Part shown: positions 16,457-26,348 of the stretch, piece after piece | How the letters are laid out: each line of letters begins with the position of its first letter | How positions within the stretch are numbered: the stretch's first letter is position 1 | Program-made: the position numbers and the translations under genes | Origin: DATCMH01 sp036563505 | GTDB lineage: Bacteria > Pseudomonadota > Alphaproteobacteria > Rhizobiales > Beijerinckiaceae | Assembly: GCA_036563505.1 (NCBI GenBank) | Contig: DATCMH010000001.1 | Coordinates: forward strand, 1 to 64,000 | Reading direction: 5' to 3' | Length of the DNA stretch: 64,000 nt | Notes under the pieces: model-generated | What the model saw: the letters and a program-made list of their open reading frames with translations, nothing else | The model's database searches: none | Told to the model about the DNA's origin: nothing

Positions 16457-17932
16457 TCAGGCATAGGCGCGGGCGGTGGCGGCCGCGCCGCGGATCAGAA
16501 GGCTGTCGAGCGCCTGCGTGACGGGCTCGACGAAGCGCGGGTCCCGGGGCAGGTCGGCGCCGAAGATCGCCTCGACGCTCATCAAAGCTTCCGCGAGGGG
16601 TTTCGCCGCGAGGCCCGCGCCATCGGCGCGGCGGCGCAGCTCGGCGGCGAGCGGGTCCTTGACCTCGATCGGCCGGCCCTGTTCGTCGATGCCGGTGGCA
16701 TAGCGCATCCAGGCCGCCACCCCGAGGCTGAGGCGACGGATCGAAGCGCCCGCCTTGAGGCGATCCCTCACGGGGCCGAGAAGCCTCTGGGGCAGCTTCT
16801 GCGAGCCGTCCATGGCGATCTGCGCCGTGCGGTGCTTCAGGGATGGGTTGCGGAAGCGCTGAATCAGCGAGGCCTTGTAGGCGGCAAGGTCGAGGCCCGG
16901 CAGCGGCGGCAGGGTCGGGCCCGCCTCCTCGTCCATGAGGCCGCGCACGACGCCGGCGATGCCCGGATCGGCGATGGCATCGGCCACCGTCTCACGGCCC
17001 GAGAGCACACCGAGATAGGCCAGCGTCGAGTGGCTGCCGTTGAGGAGCCGCAGCTTCATGAGCTCGTATGGTTCGACGTGCCGGACGAAGGTCACGCCGG
17101 CCATCGCCCAGTCCGGCCGGCCGGCGGGGAAGTGATCTTCCACGACCCACTGCGTGAAAGGCTCCGTGCTGATCGGCCAGGCATCCTCGCAGCCGAGCCG
17201 TTCGGCGATCCGGGTCCGGTCGGCCTCCGTCGTCGCGGGCACGATGCGGTCCACCATGCTCGACGGGCAGGCGAGTTCGCCGTCGAGATAGGCGCCGAGA
17301 TCGGGGTCGCGCAGGCGGGCCAAGCGAACGAGCACGCGCTTGGCCGTGACGCCGTTGGACGGAAGGTTGTCGCAGGAGAGCACCGTGAAGGGACTCAATC
17401 CCGCTGCTCTGCGCCTCGCGAGGGCCTCGACGATGAAGCCCGGCGCCGAGCGCGGCGCACCGGGGTTGTCGAGGTCATGCCGGATGTCGGGATGAGCCTC
17501 GTCGAGCTCGCCCGTCGCCGGCGCGTGACAGTAACCCTTCTCGGTCACCGTGAGAGAAACGATGCGGGTGTCGGGCGCGCTCATCGCGGCCAGCAGCCGG
17601 CCGGAATCCTCCGGCGCGACGAGCACGTCCTGCACCGCGCCGACGACCCGAAGCCGCTCGCCTTCGCCATCGCGCACGTCAAGGGCGTAGAGACCATCCT
17701 GGGGTTTGAGCGCGTCGCGGGTGTCGGGGCTGCGCAGGGACGCGCCGAGGATGCCCCAGCGCGGGTCGCCCGCAGCGAGCACGTCGTCGGTGTAGACGGC
17801 CTGGTGGGCGCGGTGGAAGGCGCCGATGCCGAGGTGGACGATGCCAGGCCGCACGGCCGAGCGATCGTAGGCCGGCCGCGCGACCGCGGCGGGCAGGGAC
17901 GCGAGCGTCTCGTTGGAGAGGCGGCGCGTCAA
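16457..17932 (-). CDS. mannitol dehydrogenase family, probable fructuronate reductase
   Basis: This 491-residue NAD-dependent polyol/hexuronate dehydrogenase has an N-terminal Rossmann motif (Gly-Ile-Gly-Ala-Phe-His-Arg, from residue 35), Ser-Cys-Asp-Asn-Leu (186-190), Val-Asp-Arg-Ile (227-230) and the catalytic Lys293/Asn298/His301 set. Family members reduce fructuronate (UxuB), tagaturonate (UxaB) or oxidise mannitol. UxaC and UxuA in the same cluster make fructuronate reductase (fructuronate to mannonate) the best fit. The start overlaps the permease gene by four bases. Confidence 0.87.
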   Translation of the reverse strand: MTRRLSNETLASLPAAVARPAYDRSAVRPGIVHLGIGAFHRAHQAVYTDDVLAAGDPRWGILGASLRSPDTRDALKPQDGLYALDVRDGEGERLRVVGAVQDVLVAPEDSGRLLAAMSAPDTRIVSLTVTEKGYCHAPATGELDEAHPDIRHDLDNPGAPRSAPGFIVEALARRRAAGLSPFTVLSCDNLPSNGVTAKRVLVRLARLRDPDLGAYLDGELACPSSMVDRIVPATTEADRTRIAERLGCEDAWPISTEPFTQWVVEDHFPAGRPDWAMAGVTFVRHVEPYELMKLRLLNGSHSTLAYLGVLSGRETVADAIADPGIAGVVRGLMDEEAGPTLPPLPGLDLAAYKASLIQRFRNPSLKHRTAQIAMDGSQKLPQRLLGPVRDRLKAGASIRRLSLGVAAWMRYATGIDEQGRPIEVKDPLAAELRRRADGAGLAAKPLAEALMSVEAIFGADLPRDPRFVEPVTQALDSLLIRGAAATARAYA

Positions 17933-18774
17933 TGCGCCGGCTCCGCGGTGCGGGCGCGCCCGACGATCTGGGTCGGGTTGACGAAGCGCAGCGCGATCAC
18001 GAGCCAGGCGAGCGTCACCGCCATGTAAACCACGGCCATGGCGTCGATCGATTGCGTGGCACGCACCCCGGCGGCGAAGACCGCGTAGTAGAGCGCCACC
18101 ACGAGGGTCTGGCTCGTCGGGCCGGCGGTGAGGAAGGTGAGTTCGAACATCGCGATGGTGCGCACGAGGACGAGCAGCATCGAGGCGAGAATGCCCGGCA
18201 GCAGCAGGGGCAGGAGCACGCGCCAGAAGAGCTGGAGCGTGTTCGCCCCGAAAACCCGCGCCGCCGCCTCGATGCGCGGATCGATCTGCTCGATGAAAGG
18301 GATCATGACGAGCACGACGAAGGGGATGGTGGGCACGAGGTTCGCGAGCACCACACCCCAGAAGGTGCCGGCCAATCCCAGCTTGTAGAGCACGGTGGCG
18401 AGCGGGATCCCGTAGGTGATCGGCGGCACGAGGAGGGGCAGCAGGAAGACGAGCATCACCGCCCGTTTCCCCGGGAATTCTCGCCGCGCCAGCGCGTAGG
18501 CCGCGGTGACGCCGAAGAGCCCTGAGACCAGCACGACCGTGAACACTACCTGGAAGGTGACGATCAGCACTTCGGTGAGCTGGAACTCGTCCCAGGCCGA
18601 GCCGTACCAGCGTGTCGTGTAGCCCAGCGGCAGCCAGGTGCCGAGCCAGCGCGTGGCAACCGAGCTGACGATGACCGAGGCGATCATCGCGAGGAGGTTG
18701 ACGACGAAGACGATCGTCACGCTCCAGACGGCGATGCGCCAGAGCTTGGAGCCGAGGCCGGTGTCGCGTATCAT
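17929..18774 (-). CDS. ABC transporter permease
   Basis: The product has 281 residues and six membrane segments, with the EAA-type cytoplasmic loop (Glu-Ala-Ala-Arg-Val-Phe-Gly-Ala-Asn) near residue 190. It is of the PotC/CysW type found with spermidine-type and sugar-acid ABC importers. It overlaps the downstream mannitol dehydrogenase family gene and follows the other permease by seven bases. Confidence 0.9.
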   Translation of the reverse strand: MIRDTGLGSKLWRIAVWSVTIVFVVNLLAMIASVIVSSVATRWLGTWLPLGYTTRWYGSAWDEFQLTEVLIVTFQVVFTVVLVSGLFGVTAAYALARREFPGKRAVMLVFLLPLLVPPITYGIPLATVLYKLGLAGTFWGVVLANLVPTIPFVVLVMIPFIEQIDPRIEAAARVFGANTLQLFWRVLLPLLLPGILASMLLVLVRTIAMFELTFLTAGPTSQTLVVALYYAVFAAGVRATQSIDAMAVVYMAVTLAWLVIALRFVNPTQIVGRARTAEPAH

Positions 18775-18781
18775 CGAGGTC

Positions 18782-19707
18782 TCACCCTTTCGTCCCGCCC
18801 GCCGGGCCGCGGTAGAGGAGACCGCGGGCGGAGAGGATCAGCACCACGATGGCGAGCTGGACGAAGCCCATGATCATCGCGATCGCCGAGGCCAGCGAGT
18901 AGTCGTATTCCTCGAAGGCCGCCTGATAGGCCGCGATGGAAATGACGCGGGTAGGACCGGCCGGCGCCCCGAGGAGCACCGCGGAGGGGAACACCGCGAA
19001 GGCCTGCACGAAGGACAGGCAGAAGGTGATGGCGAGTCCCGGCAAGATCAGGGGCAGGATGATCTTGGAGAAGCGCTTCCGGGCATTGGCCCCGAACACC
19101 GCACCCGCCTGCTCCAGGGCTGGGTCGATGCCGGTGACGTAGGAGAGCGTGAGCAGGAAGGTGAAGGGAAAGCCCGTGATGAGGAGCGAGGCGAAGACGC
19201 CCCAGTAGTTGTTCGTGAGCTTCACGGGCGCGGAGAGGATGCCGGCGGTGATCAGCGTGCGGTTGAACCAGCCCTGGGGACCCAGGTAGTTGAGCAGGCC
19301 CTCCGCGATCAGCACGGTGCCGAGCGTCACCGGCAGGACGAGGATCGTGGTGAGCAGTCGCTGCCGGCGCATGAGGCGCACCCGCATGGCGATCGGCACG
19401 GCGAGCAGGAGATTCAGGATCGTGACGGGCAGCGCGAGGCGGATCGTCGTCCAGATCGTATCGTAGAGGAACGGCTCCTCGAAGAACTTGGCGTAGTTGG
19501 CGAGGAACCCGCCGACCTTCGGTTGGAAGGACAGCATCAGCCCGTACATGAACGGGTAGACGAAGAGCAGGACGATGCTGATCAGCGCCGGCAGAACGAG
19601 GAGCGTCGTCGCGTCGAGGCCGCGGGCCGCGAGCCGGGTGCGGAACGCGATCTTCGCCTCCTCCTCGATCCCGGCCGCGGCCGCGACACCGTCGAGCGGA
19701 ACGGAGC

Positions 19708-19711
<4 letters not shown>
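18782..19711 (-). CDS. ABC transporter permease
   Basis: From the ATG at 19711 it encodes 309 residues with six membrane segments and an EAA loop (Glu-Gln-Ala-Gly-Ala-Val-Phe-Gly-Ala-Asn). This is the PotB-type partner of the next permease. Its ATG overlaps the ATPase gene's stop codon. A much longer frame running back over the ATPase gene is an artefact of high GC. Confidence 0.9.
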
Positions 19712-20787
<1,076 letters not shown>

Positions 20788-20820
20788 GTCGGGCCCTCGT
20801 ATCTCTTCGCCGATCGGCGC

Positions 20821-22029
20821 TTACTTGCGCTTGGCCGCCGAGCCGATCTCCTGGTCCCAGCGCTTGAAGGCCAGAACCATCTTCTCCGGCTCGAGGGGCG
20901 TCTCGATCGGATTGTCGGCGATCCACCGGTCGTATTGCGGGCGGCCGAACTCCTGGATCGCCTTCTGGCTCTCCGGCGGCGCCATGGAGAGGGGCACGTT
21001 CTTCGCGGCGGGGCCCGGATAGAAGTAGCCCTCGTCGTATGTGTAGGCCTGCTGGGCCGGGGTCATCACGAACTTGATGAGTTCGAGGAGCACCGCGAGT
21101 TTCTCGTCGCTGATCCCCTTCGGCACGGCCATGTACTGGGCGTCGGAGACCCAGTGGAAGCCCTTAAGCACCGCGACTTCCGCTTCCTTCGGCACGATGC
21201 CGAGGACCCGCGGGTTGATGTCCCAGCCCGTCGTCGAGACGATCATGTCCCGGGTGCCTTCCCCGAGTTCCTTCATCGTCACGCCGGTGCCCGTCGGGTA
21301 GTACTCGATGTTCTGCCCGAGCTCCTTGAGGTAGGCCCAGGTCTTGTCCCACCCGTTCATCGGGTCCTTCGGGTCCTTGTCACCCAGCAGATAGGGCAGG
21401 CCCATGAGCCAGGTGCGGCCGGGGCCGGAATTGGCGGGGCGGGCGTAGAGGAACTTGTTCGGGTTCTGCTTCGTCCAGGCGAGCAGTTCTTCCGCCGTCG
21501 TGGGCACCTGCTTCACCTTGGCCGGCATGTATTCGAGCAGCGGGCCCGACGGGTAGTAGACCATGCACATGCCGAAGCCCTTGCCGAGCTTGTGCATGTC
21601 GAGGGCTGCCGGCAGCAGGATCTCGTCCGGGTTCGGCAGGCCCGCGGCGTAGCGGGGGAAGAGAGGGGTCCAGAGGTTCTGGTCGATGCCTGCCGAGAGC
21701 GCGTCGAGGCCGCCGAGCATGAGATCGATGTCGAGGCGCCCGGCGTCCTGCTGGGCCTTGAGCTTCGCGGGAAGCTCGGGCGCCGGCGCCTTCGTGAAGC
21801 TGATGCGCGAGACGAGGTTGGACCGTTCGCGGCGGAAGTTCTCGATCGGCTTCTGCACGAGGGCGAGCGCGCCGCCGACGTCGATGACGTTGAGCGCGAT
21901 GGGCGATTTCGGCAGCGCGGGCATCGCCCCTTGGGCACGAAGGCCGGTCGCGCTCATGGCCGCGAGGCCAGTCAGGCCGCCGAGCACGTGGCGGCGGGAC
22001 GGGGCCGGGATGCGCTTGTCGTCGGTCAT
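20821..22029 (-). CDS. ABC transporter substrate-binding protein (paralogue B)
   Basis: The 402-residue protein has a Tat-type N-terminus (Arg-Arg-His-Val-Leu-Gly-Gly-Leu) and the same family 1 binding-protein motifs as the gene at 15180. These include Ala-Arg-Pro-Ala-Asn-Ser-Gly-Pro-Gly, Leu-Gly-Asp-Lys-Asp-Pro-Lys-Asp-Pro-Met and Gly-Trp-Asp-Ile-Asn-Pro-Arg. It stands directly before the ATPase gene and is therefore the cognate receptor. The other copy presumably arose by duplication, and differences in the N-terminal half may tune ligand range. Confidence 0.92.
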   Translation of the reverse strand: MTDDKRIPAPSRRHVLGGLTGLAAMSATGLRAQGAMPALPKSPIALNVIDVGGALALVQKPIENFRRERSNLVSRISFTKAPAPELPAKLKAQQDAGRLDIDLMLGGLDALSAGIDQNLWTPLFPRYAAGLPNPDEILLPAALDMHKLGKGFGMCMVYYPSGPLLEYMPAKVKQVPTTAEELLAWTKQNPNKFLYARPANSGPGRTWLMGLPYLLGDKDPKDPMNGWDKTWAYLKELGQNIEYYPTGTGVTMKELGEGTRDMIVSTTGWDINPRVLGIVPKEAEVAVLKGFHWVSDAQYMAVPKGISDEKLAVLLELIKFVMTPAQQAYTYDEGYFYPGPAAKNVPLSMAPPESQKAIQEFGRPQYDRWIADNPIETPLEPEKMVLAFKRWDQEIGSAAKRK

Positions 22030-22088
22030 GGTTCCTCTCCCTTCGTCGTTTTGTTGTCCTTGAGGCCGGTGCCGGCCCGGCGGGCAGC

Positions 22089-22865
22089 CTAGAACATGCC
22101 GAGCCCGCCGTTGATCTGGATCGTCTCGCCGGCGAGAAAGCTCGCCTTCTCGGAGGCGAGGAACAGCACCGCGTCGGCGACATCCTCGGGGCGCCCTTCC
22201 CGGCGCAGCGGCGTGCGCTCAACGGTGGTCTGGCGCCCTTGCGGCGTGTTGAACTGGTCGTGGAAGCGCGTGCCGATGAGGCCCGGCGCCACCCCGTTCA
22301 CGCGGATGCCGAGCGGTCCGACCTCCTTGGCCAGCGCCCGGGTGTAGGTGACGATGGCGCCCTTCGAGGCCGCGTAATGCGACGCGCCCGGGCCGCCGCC
22401 GTCGAAGGCGGCGAGCGAGCTCATGGTGACGATGACGCCGCGCCCGCGCGGCTCCATGCGCTTGAGCGCCGTCTTGCAGGCGAGGAAGGTGCTCGTCACG
22501 TTGACGGCGAAAGCCTGGTTCCAGAACGCCACGTCCGTGTCGACGCAGCGCTCGCGCTTGAGCAGGCCGCCGGCATTGGCGAAGAGGACGTCGAGGGGCC
22601 CGAGCTCGGCCTCGGCCCGCGCGAAGGCTGCCTCGACCGCGCCCTCGTCCGTCATGTCGGCGTGGAGCGCCAGAGCCTGTCCGCCCTCCCCTTCGACGAT
22701 GGCGGAGACCTCGCGGGCCTCGTCGGCGCTGGAAAGATAGGTGAAGGCCACCTTAGCCCCAGCCCGAGCGAAGGCCAGCGTCGCTGCCCGGCCGATGCCG
22801 GACGCCCCACCCGTGATCATGGCCACCTGGCCCGCGAATTGGCCCGCGAAGCTGCCGCTCGTCAT
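22089..22865 (-). CDS. SDR family oxidoreductase
   Basis: This is a classical short-chain dehydrogenase of 258 residues. It has Thr-Gly-Gly-Ala-Ser-Gly-Ile-Gly at about 18-25, Asn-Ala-Gly at about 94, Ser at about 148 and Tyr-x-x-x-Lys at about 163-167. The last residues match sugar-alcohol and sugar-acid SDRs. The start overlaps the uxaC stop codon, so it is made with the hexuronate enzymes. The substrate may be a uronate or keto-sugar acid, but this is from context only. Confidence 0.9.
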   Translation of the reverse strand: MTSGSFAGQFAGQVAMITGGASGIGRAATLAFARAGAKVAFTYLSSADEAREVSAIVEGEGGQALALHADMTDEGAVEAAFARAEAELGPLDVLFANAGGLLKRERCVDTDVAFWNQAFAVNVTSTFLACKTALKRMEPRGRGVIVTMSSLAAFDGGGPGASHYAASKGAIVTYTRALAKEVGPLGIRVNGVAPGLIGTRFHDQFNTPQGRQTTVERTPLRREGRPEDVADAVLFLASEKASFLAGETIQINGGLGMF

Positions 22866-24265
22866 AGCTTGTAGGCCTCCTTGGCGAGCCGATAGGCGAG
22901 GTCATGGGCGAGGTCCGCCGCCTCGTCCTCGTCGAGGCGGTGCTCGGCGACGAGGCGGGCGAGGTAGGTGCAGTCGATGCGCCGGGCGACGTCGTGGCGG
23001 GCCGGGATCGAGAGATAGGCCCGCGTGTCGTCGTTGAAGCCAACCGTGTTGGCGAACCCCGCCGTCTCCGTCGCGAGCTCGCGGAAGCGCAGCATCCCCT
23101 CCGGGCTGTCGAAGAACCACCAGGGCGGGCCCAGGCGCAGGCAGGGGTAATGGCCGGCGAGCGGGGCGAGCTCGCGGGCGTAGGTGCTCTCGTCAAGCGT
23201 GAACAGGATCACCGTGAGGTCGCGGTCGTTGCCGACGCGGTCGAGAAGGGGTTTCAGCGCGTGCACGTAGTCGGTGGGCCCCGGGATGTCGGCGCCCATG
23301 TCGCGTCCGAAGGCCTCGAAGAGCGCCGCGTTGTGGTTGCGCACCGAGCCCGGATGGATCTGCATGACGAGGCCATCGTCCCGGCTCATCAGAGCCATTT
23401 CGGTGAGCATCTGCGCCCGGAAGAGCTCGCGCTGGTGGGCCTCCGCCCGGCCGGCCACGACCTTGTCGAACAGCGCGGCGGCTTCGCCAGCGCCCAGGTT
23501 CGCCGTGCGGGCGGAGGGGTGCCCATGATCGGTGGCGGTGGCCCCGCGCTCCTTGAAGAAGGCGCGCTTGGCGCGATGCGCGTCGAGATAGGCGGCGTAG
23601 GTGGTGGCGCTCGCGCCCGCCTGGCCGAGGAACGTCTCGACGTTCTGCCCGAACCCGGCGAAGTCCGGGTCGACCACAGCATCTGGGCGGTAGGTCGGCA
23701 CCACGCGGCCTGACCAGCCGGACGCCCGGATTCGATCGTGCCAGGCGAGGTCGTCCAGGGCGGAATCCGTCGTCGCGATCACCTCGATGCCGAACCGCTC
23801 GTAGAGCGCCCGGGGTCGCATGGCCGGATCGGCGAGGCGGGCGGCGACCGCGTCGTAGATCGCATCGGCGGTGGCGGGCGAGAGGCGCTCCTCGATGCCG
23901 AAGACGTCCTGGAGCGCCTGCTCGAACCAGAGCCTCGTCGGCGTACCGCGGAAGAGCGGCCAATGCTCGGCGAAGAGCTGCCAGATCGCCCGCGGATCGG
24001 CCTCGACCGGTGCGCCGTCCCGGCGCGCGATCCCAAGCGCCTCGAGCGGCACGCCCTGCGAGTAGAGCATGCGGAAGACGTAGTGGTCCGGCTTCACCAG
24101 AAGCGTCGCCGGATCCGGGAACGGGGCGTCCTCGGCGTACCAGCGCGGATCGGTGTGGCCGTGCGGCGAGACGATCGGCAGGCCGGCTATGGATTCGTAG
24201 AGACGACGAGCGATGTCGCGCGTCGTCGGGTCGGCGGGAAACAACCTGTCGGGATGCAGCGCCAT
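22862..24265 (-). CDS. uxaC: glucuronate isomerase
   Basis: The 467-residue length is normal for UxaC, which interconverts glucuronate/fructuronate and galacturonate/tagaturonate. The amidohydrolase-like metal motif Ser-Pro-His-Gly-His-Thr-Asp-Pro lies at 33-40 (His35, His37). Leu-Val-Lys-Pro-Asp-His-Tyr, the Thr-Asp-Ser after the catalytic strand, and Asn-Asp-Asp-Thr-Arg-Ala near the end are also present. It is the first gene of the leftward operon, facing the GntR regulator across an intergenic region with palindromes. Confidence 0.95.
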   Translation of the reverse strand: MALHPDRLFPADPTTRDIARRLYESIAGLPIVSPHGHTDPRWYAEDAPFPDPATLLVKPDHYVFRMLYSQGVPLEALGIARRDGAPVEADPRAIWQLFAEHWPLFRGTPTRLWFEQALQDVFGIEERLSPATADAIYDAVAARLADPAMRPRALYERFGIEVIATTDSALDDLAWHDRIRASGWSGRVVPTYRPDAVVDPDFAGFGQNVETFLGQAGASATTYAAYLDAHRAKRAFFKERGATATDHGHPSARTANLGAGEAAALFDKVVAGRAEAHQRELFRAQMLTEMALMSRDDGLVMQIHPGSVRNHNAALFEAFGRDMGADIPGPTDYVHALKPLLDRVGNDRDLTVILFTLDESTYARELAPLAGHYPCLRLGPPWWFFDSPEGMLRFRELATETAGFANTVGFNDDTRAYLSIPARHDVARRIDCTYLARLVAEHRLDEDEAADLAHDLAYRLAKEAYKL

Positions 24266-24290
24266 CCGTGCGGCCCCTCCCCGGTCCGCT

Positions 24291-24336
24291 TTGTCATTGT
24301 TGCGCGCAACTTCGTACTAATATACTAGAATGTCAA
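24291..24336. promoter_or_regulatory. divergent promoter/operator region of uxaC and the GntR gene
   Basis: On the plus strand TTGTCA (24291-24296) and TACTAA (24315-24320) are 18 bases apart. On the minus strand TTGACA lies at 24331-24336. Between them are a perfect palindrome GTTGCGCGCAAC (24299-24310) and a near-palindrome CTAATATACTAG (24317-24328; five of six pairs). This local AT-rich patch is a likely binding site of the regulator encoded at 24353. Confidence 0.5.
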
Positions 24337-24352
24337 TCAGGAGGGCGCAGCC

Positions 24353-25078
24353 CTGGACGATATTGCACCGCCTCAGGAAATCGACGCGCCGATCGGCCGC
24401 GCGCCCCTGGCGCGCCCGGCGCGCGCCCAGTCGGCGGCGGCTACGATCGCCGGCTTCCTGCGCTCGGAGATCGTCTCCCTGCACTACCCGCCCGGCATGC
24501 CGCTCTCCGAGAGGGATCTGACCGAGCGCTTCGGGGTCAGTCGGACGCCGTTGCGCGAGGCGCTGATCCGACTGGCCGAAGAGGGTCTCGTCGAGGTCAA
24601 GCCGCAATCGGGAACCTTCGTCGCGCGCATCCCCCTCGGGGCGATCCCGGAGGCGGTGATCATCCGCCAGGCGCTCGAAGGGGCGCTCGTCGAGCATGCC
24701 GCACGGAAGGCCCCTCCAGCGGCTTCAGCGCGCCTCCAGCGGGTGATCGACCGGCAGGCGGCCTTCGCGTCCATGGGCGACCAGGAAGCCTTCCACGAGG
24801 CCGATGAGGCCTTTCACGAGACGATCGCGGACCTTTCCGGTCATCCCGGCATCTGGCGTACCGTGCGCCAGGCGAAGCTTCAGATCGACCGCTGCCGCCG
24901 GCTGACCTTGCCGGCCCTCGGGCGCATGAACCACGTCATCGCCGAGCACCGGGTGATCGCAGCGGCCATCGCGGCGGGTGACGTCGCGGGCGCCCGCGCC
25001 GCCATGCAGACGCATCTCGACGCGGTGCTGCCGGATGCCCGGCTTCTCGCGAAGATGCATCCGGACTACTTCGCTTAA
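24353..25078 (+). CDS. GntR-family regulator with FCD domain, probable CTG start
   Basis: The winged helix-turn-helix (about residues 25-90) and FCD domain (about 95-225) are complete only if translation starts well before the first ATG (24497), which would cut off the first DNA-binding helix. The open frame back to a TAG at about 24326 has no ATG, GTG or TTG. It does have CTG at 24353, seven bases after a perfect AGGAGGG. I therefore propose a CTG start and 241 residues. It lies between uxaC and uxuA and probably represses both in the absence of a hexuronate intermediate. Confidence 0.75.
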   Translation: MDDIAPPQEIDAPIGRAPLARPARAQSAAATIAGFLRSEIVSLHYPPGMPLSERDLTERFGVSRTPLREALIRLAEEGLVEVKPQSGTFVARIPLGAIPEAVIIRQALEGALVEHAARKAPPAASARLQRVIDRQAAFASMGDQEAFHEADEAFHETIADLSGHPGIWRTVRQAKLQIDRCRRLTLPALGRMNHVIAEHRVIAAAIAAGDVAGARAAMQTHLDAVLPDARLLAKMHPDYFA

Positions 25079-25101
25079 AATCACGGGAACAGGGGAAGCG
25101 C

Positions 25102-26295
25102 ATGCGGCAGGGCTGGCGGTGGTACGGTCCCGGACGGGACGGTGTGAGCCTCGACGACATCCGCCAGGCGGGCGCGACAGACATCGTCACGGCACTGCAC
25201 GACATCCCCATCGGCCAGGCCTGGACCGCGGCGGAGGTCGCCGAGCGCAAGCGCCTGATCGAGGACACGCCGGCCGGCCGCTCGGCGCTGCGCTGGACGG
25301 TGGTGGAATCGATCCCGGTTCCAGACGCCGTGAAGCGTCTCGGCAAGGGCGCCAAGGCGGAGATCGAAGCCTGGATCGCGAGCCTGGAGGCGCTGGCGGC
25401 AAACGACATTCGGGTCGTCTGCTACAACTTCATGCCCGTCGTGGACTGGACCCGCACCGACCTCGACCACGTGCTCCCCACCGGCGCGACGGCTTTGCGC
25501 TTCGACCAGGAGGTCTTCGCGGCCTTCGACCTGTTCATCCTCGAACGGCCCGGGGCGAGCGCCGACTATACGCCCAGCGAGCGCGACCGGGCCCGCGCCA
25601 CCCGCGACGCGATGAGCGACGCGGAGGTCGAGCAGCTGATCACCACGATCGCGAGCGCCCTGCCCGGCTCCACCACGGACCCGCTCTCTATCCCGGCTTT
25701 CCGGGAGCGCCTGAAGAGCTATGCCGGCATTGACGCCGCCCGCCTGCGCCAGCACCTCGTGGAGTTCCTCGAAGCCGTGACGCCGGCCGCGGAAGCGCGA
25801 GGGATCACCCTCACCCTTCACCCCGATGACCCGCCGCATCCGCTCTTCGGCCTGCCGCGGATTGCCTCGACGGCGGACGACTACGCCGCCCTCTTCGACG
25901 CCGTGCCCTCGCCGGCGAACGGGATGTGCTTCTGCACCGGGTCGCTCGGGGTGCGCGCCGACAACGACCTGCCGGCCATGGCGGAGCGCTTCGCCGAACG
26001 CATCCGCTTCGTGCATCTTCGGGCCACGAAGCGGGAGGCCGACCCGCGCAGCTTCCATGAATCGGCCCATCTCGAGGGCGATGTCGACATGGTCGCGGTG
26101 CTTCGTGCCCTGACCACCGCCGAGCGCCGGTTGGGTGACCGGGAGATGATCTTCCGCCCCGATCACGGGCACCGCATGCTCGACGATCTGCACAAGTCCG
26201 TGAACCCGGGCTACGGCGCCATCGGGCGCCTGAAAGGCTTGGGCGAGCTGCGCGGCATCCTCTACGCCCTGGGCGCCCCGCCGCCCGCGGCGTGA
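25102..26295 (+). CDS. uxuA: mannonate dehydratase
   Basis: This 397-residue UxuA-type enzyme converts D-mannonate to 2-keto-3-deoxygluconate. Family hallmarks are Arg-Trp-Tyr-Gly-Pro near the start, the metal-site Cys-Tyr-Asn-Phe-Met-Pro region, His-Pro-Asp-Asp-Pro, Phe-Cys-Thr-Gly-Ser and the C-terminal Phe-Arg-Pro-Asp-His-Gly-His. ATG at 25102 follows AGGGGAAG. It completes the UxaC, fructuronate reductase, UxuA route. The next steps (KDG kinase and aldolase) are not in this window. Confidence 0.95.
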   Translation: MRQGWRWYGPGRDGVSLDDIRQAGATDIVTALHDIPIGQAWTAAEVAERKRLIEDTPAGRSALRWTVVESIPVPDAVKRLGKGAKAEIEAWIASLEALAANDIRVVCYNFMPVVDWTRTDLDHVLPTGATALRFDQEVFAAFDLFILERPGASADYTPSERDRARATRDAMSDAEVEQLITTIASALPGSTTDPLSIPAFRERLKSYAGIDAARLRQHLVEFLEAVTPAAEARGITLTLHPDDPPHPLFGLPRIASTADDYAALFDAVPSPANGMCFCTGSLGVRADNDLPAMAERFAERIRFVHLRATKREADPRSFHESAHLEGDVDMVAVLRALTTAERRLGDREMIFRPDHGHRMLDDLHKSVNPGYGAIGRLKGLGELRGILYALGAPPPAA

Positions 26296-26348
26296 CCCTG
26301 TCCTCGGGCCGTGCCACAGTCGCGCTTCCCGTCCGCGCGAGACCTTCC

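Noticed and set aside
24330..24521. 63-codon frame starting ATG 24330 before the GntR gene
   Set aside because: It is in a different frame from the regulator, Arg-rich, and probably only reflects GC bias. A frameshift joining the two would not give a better N-terminus.
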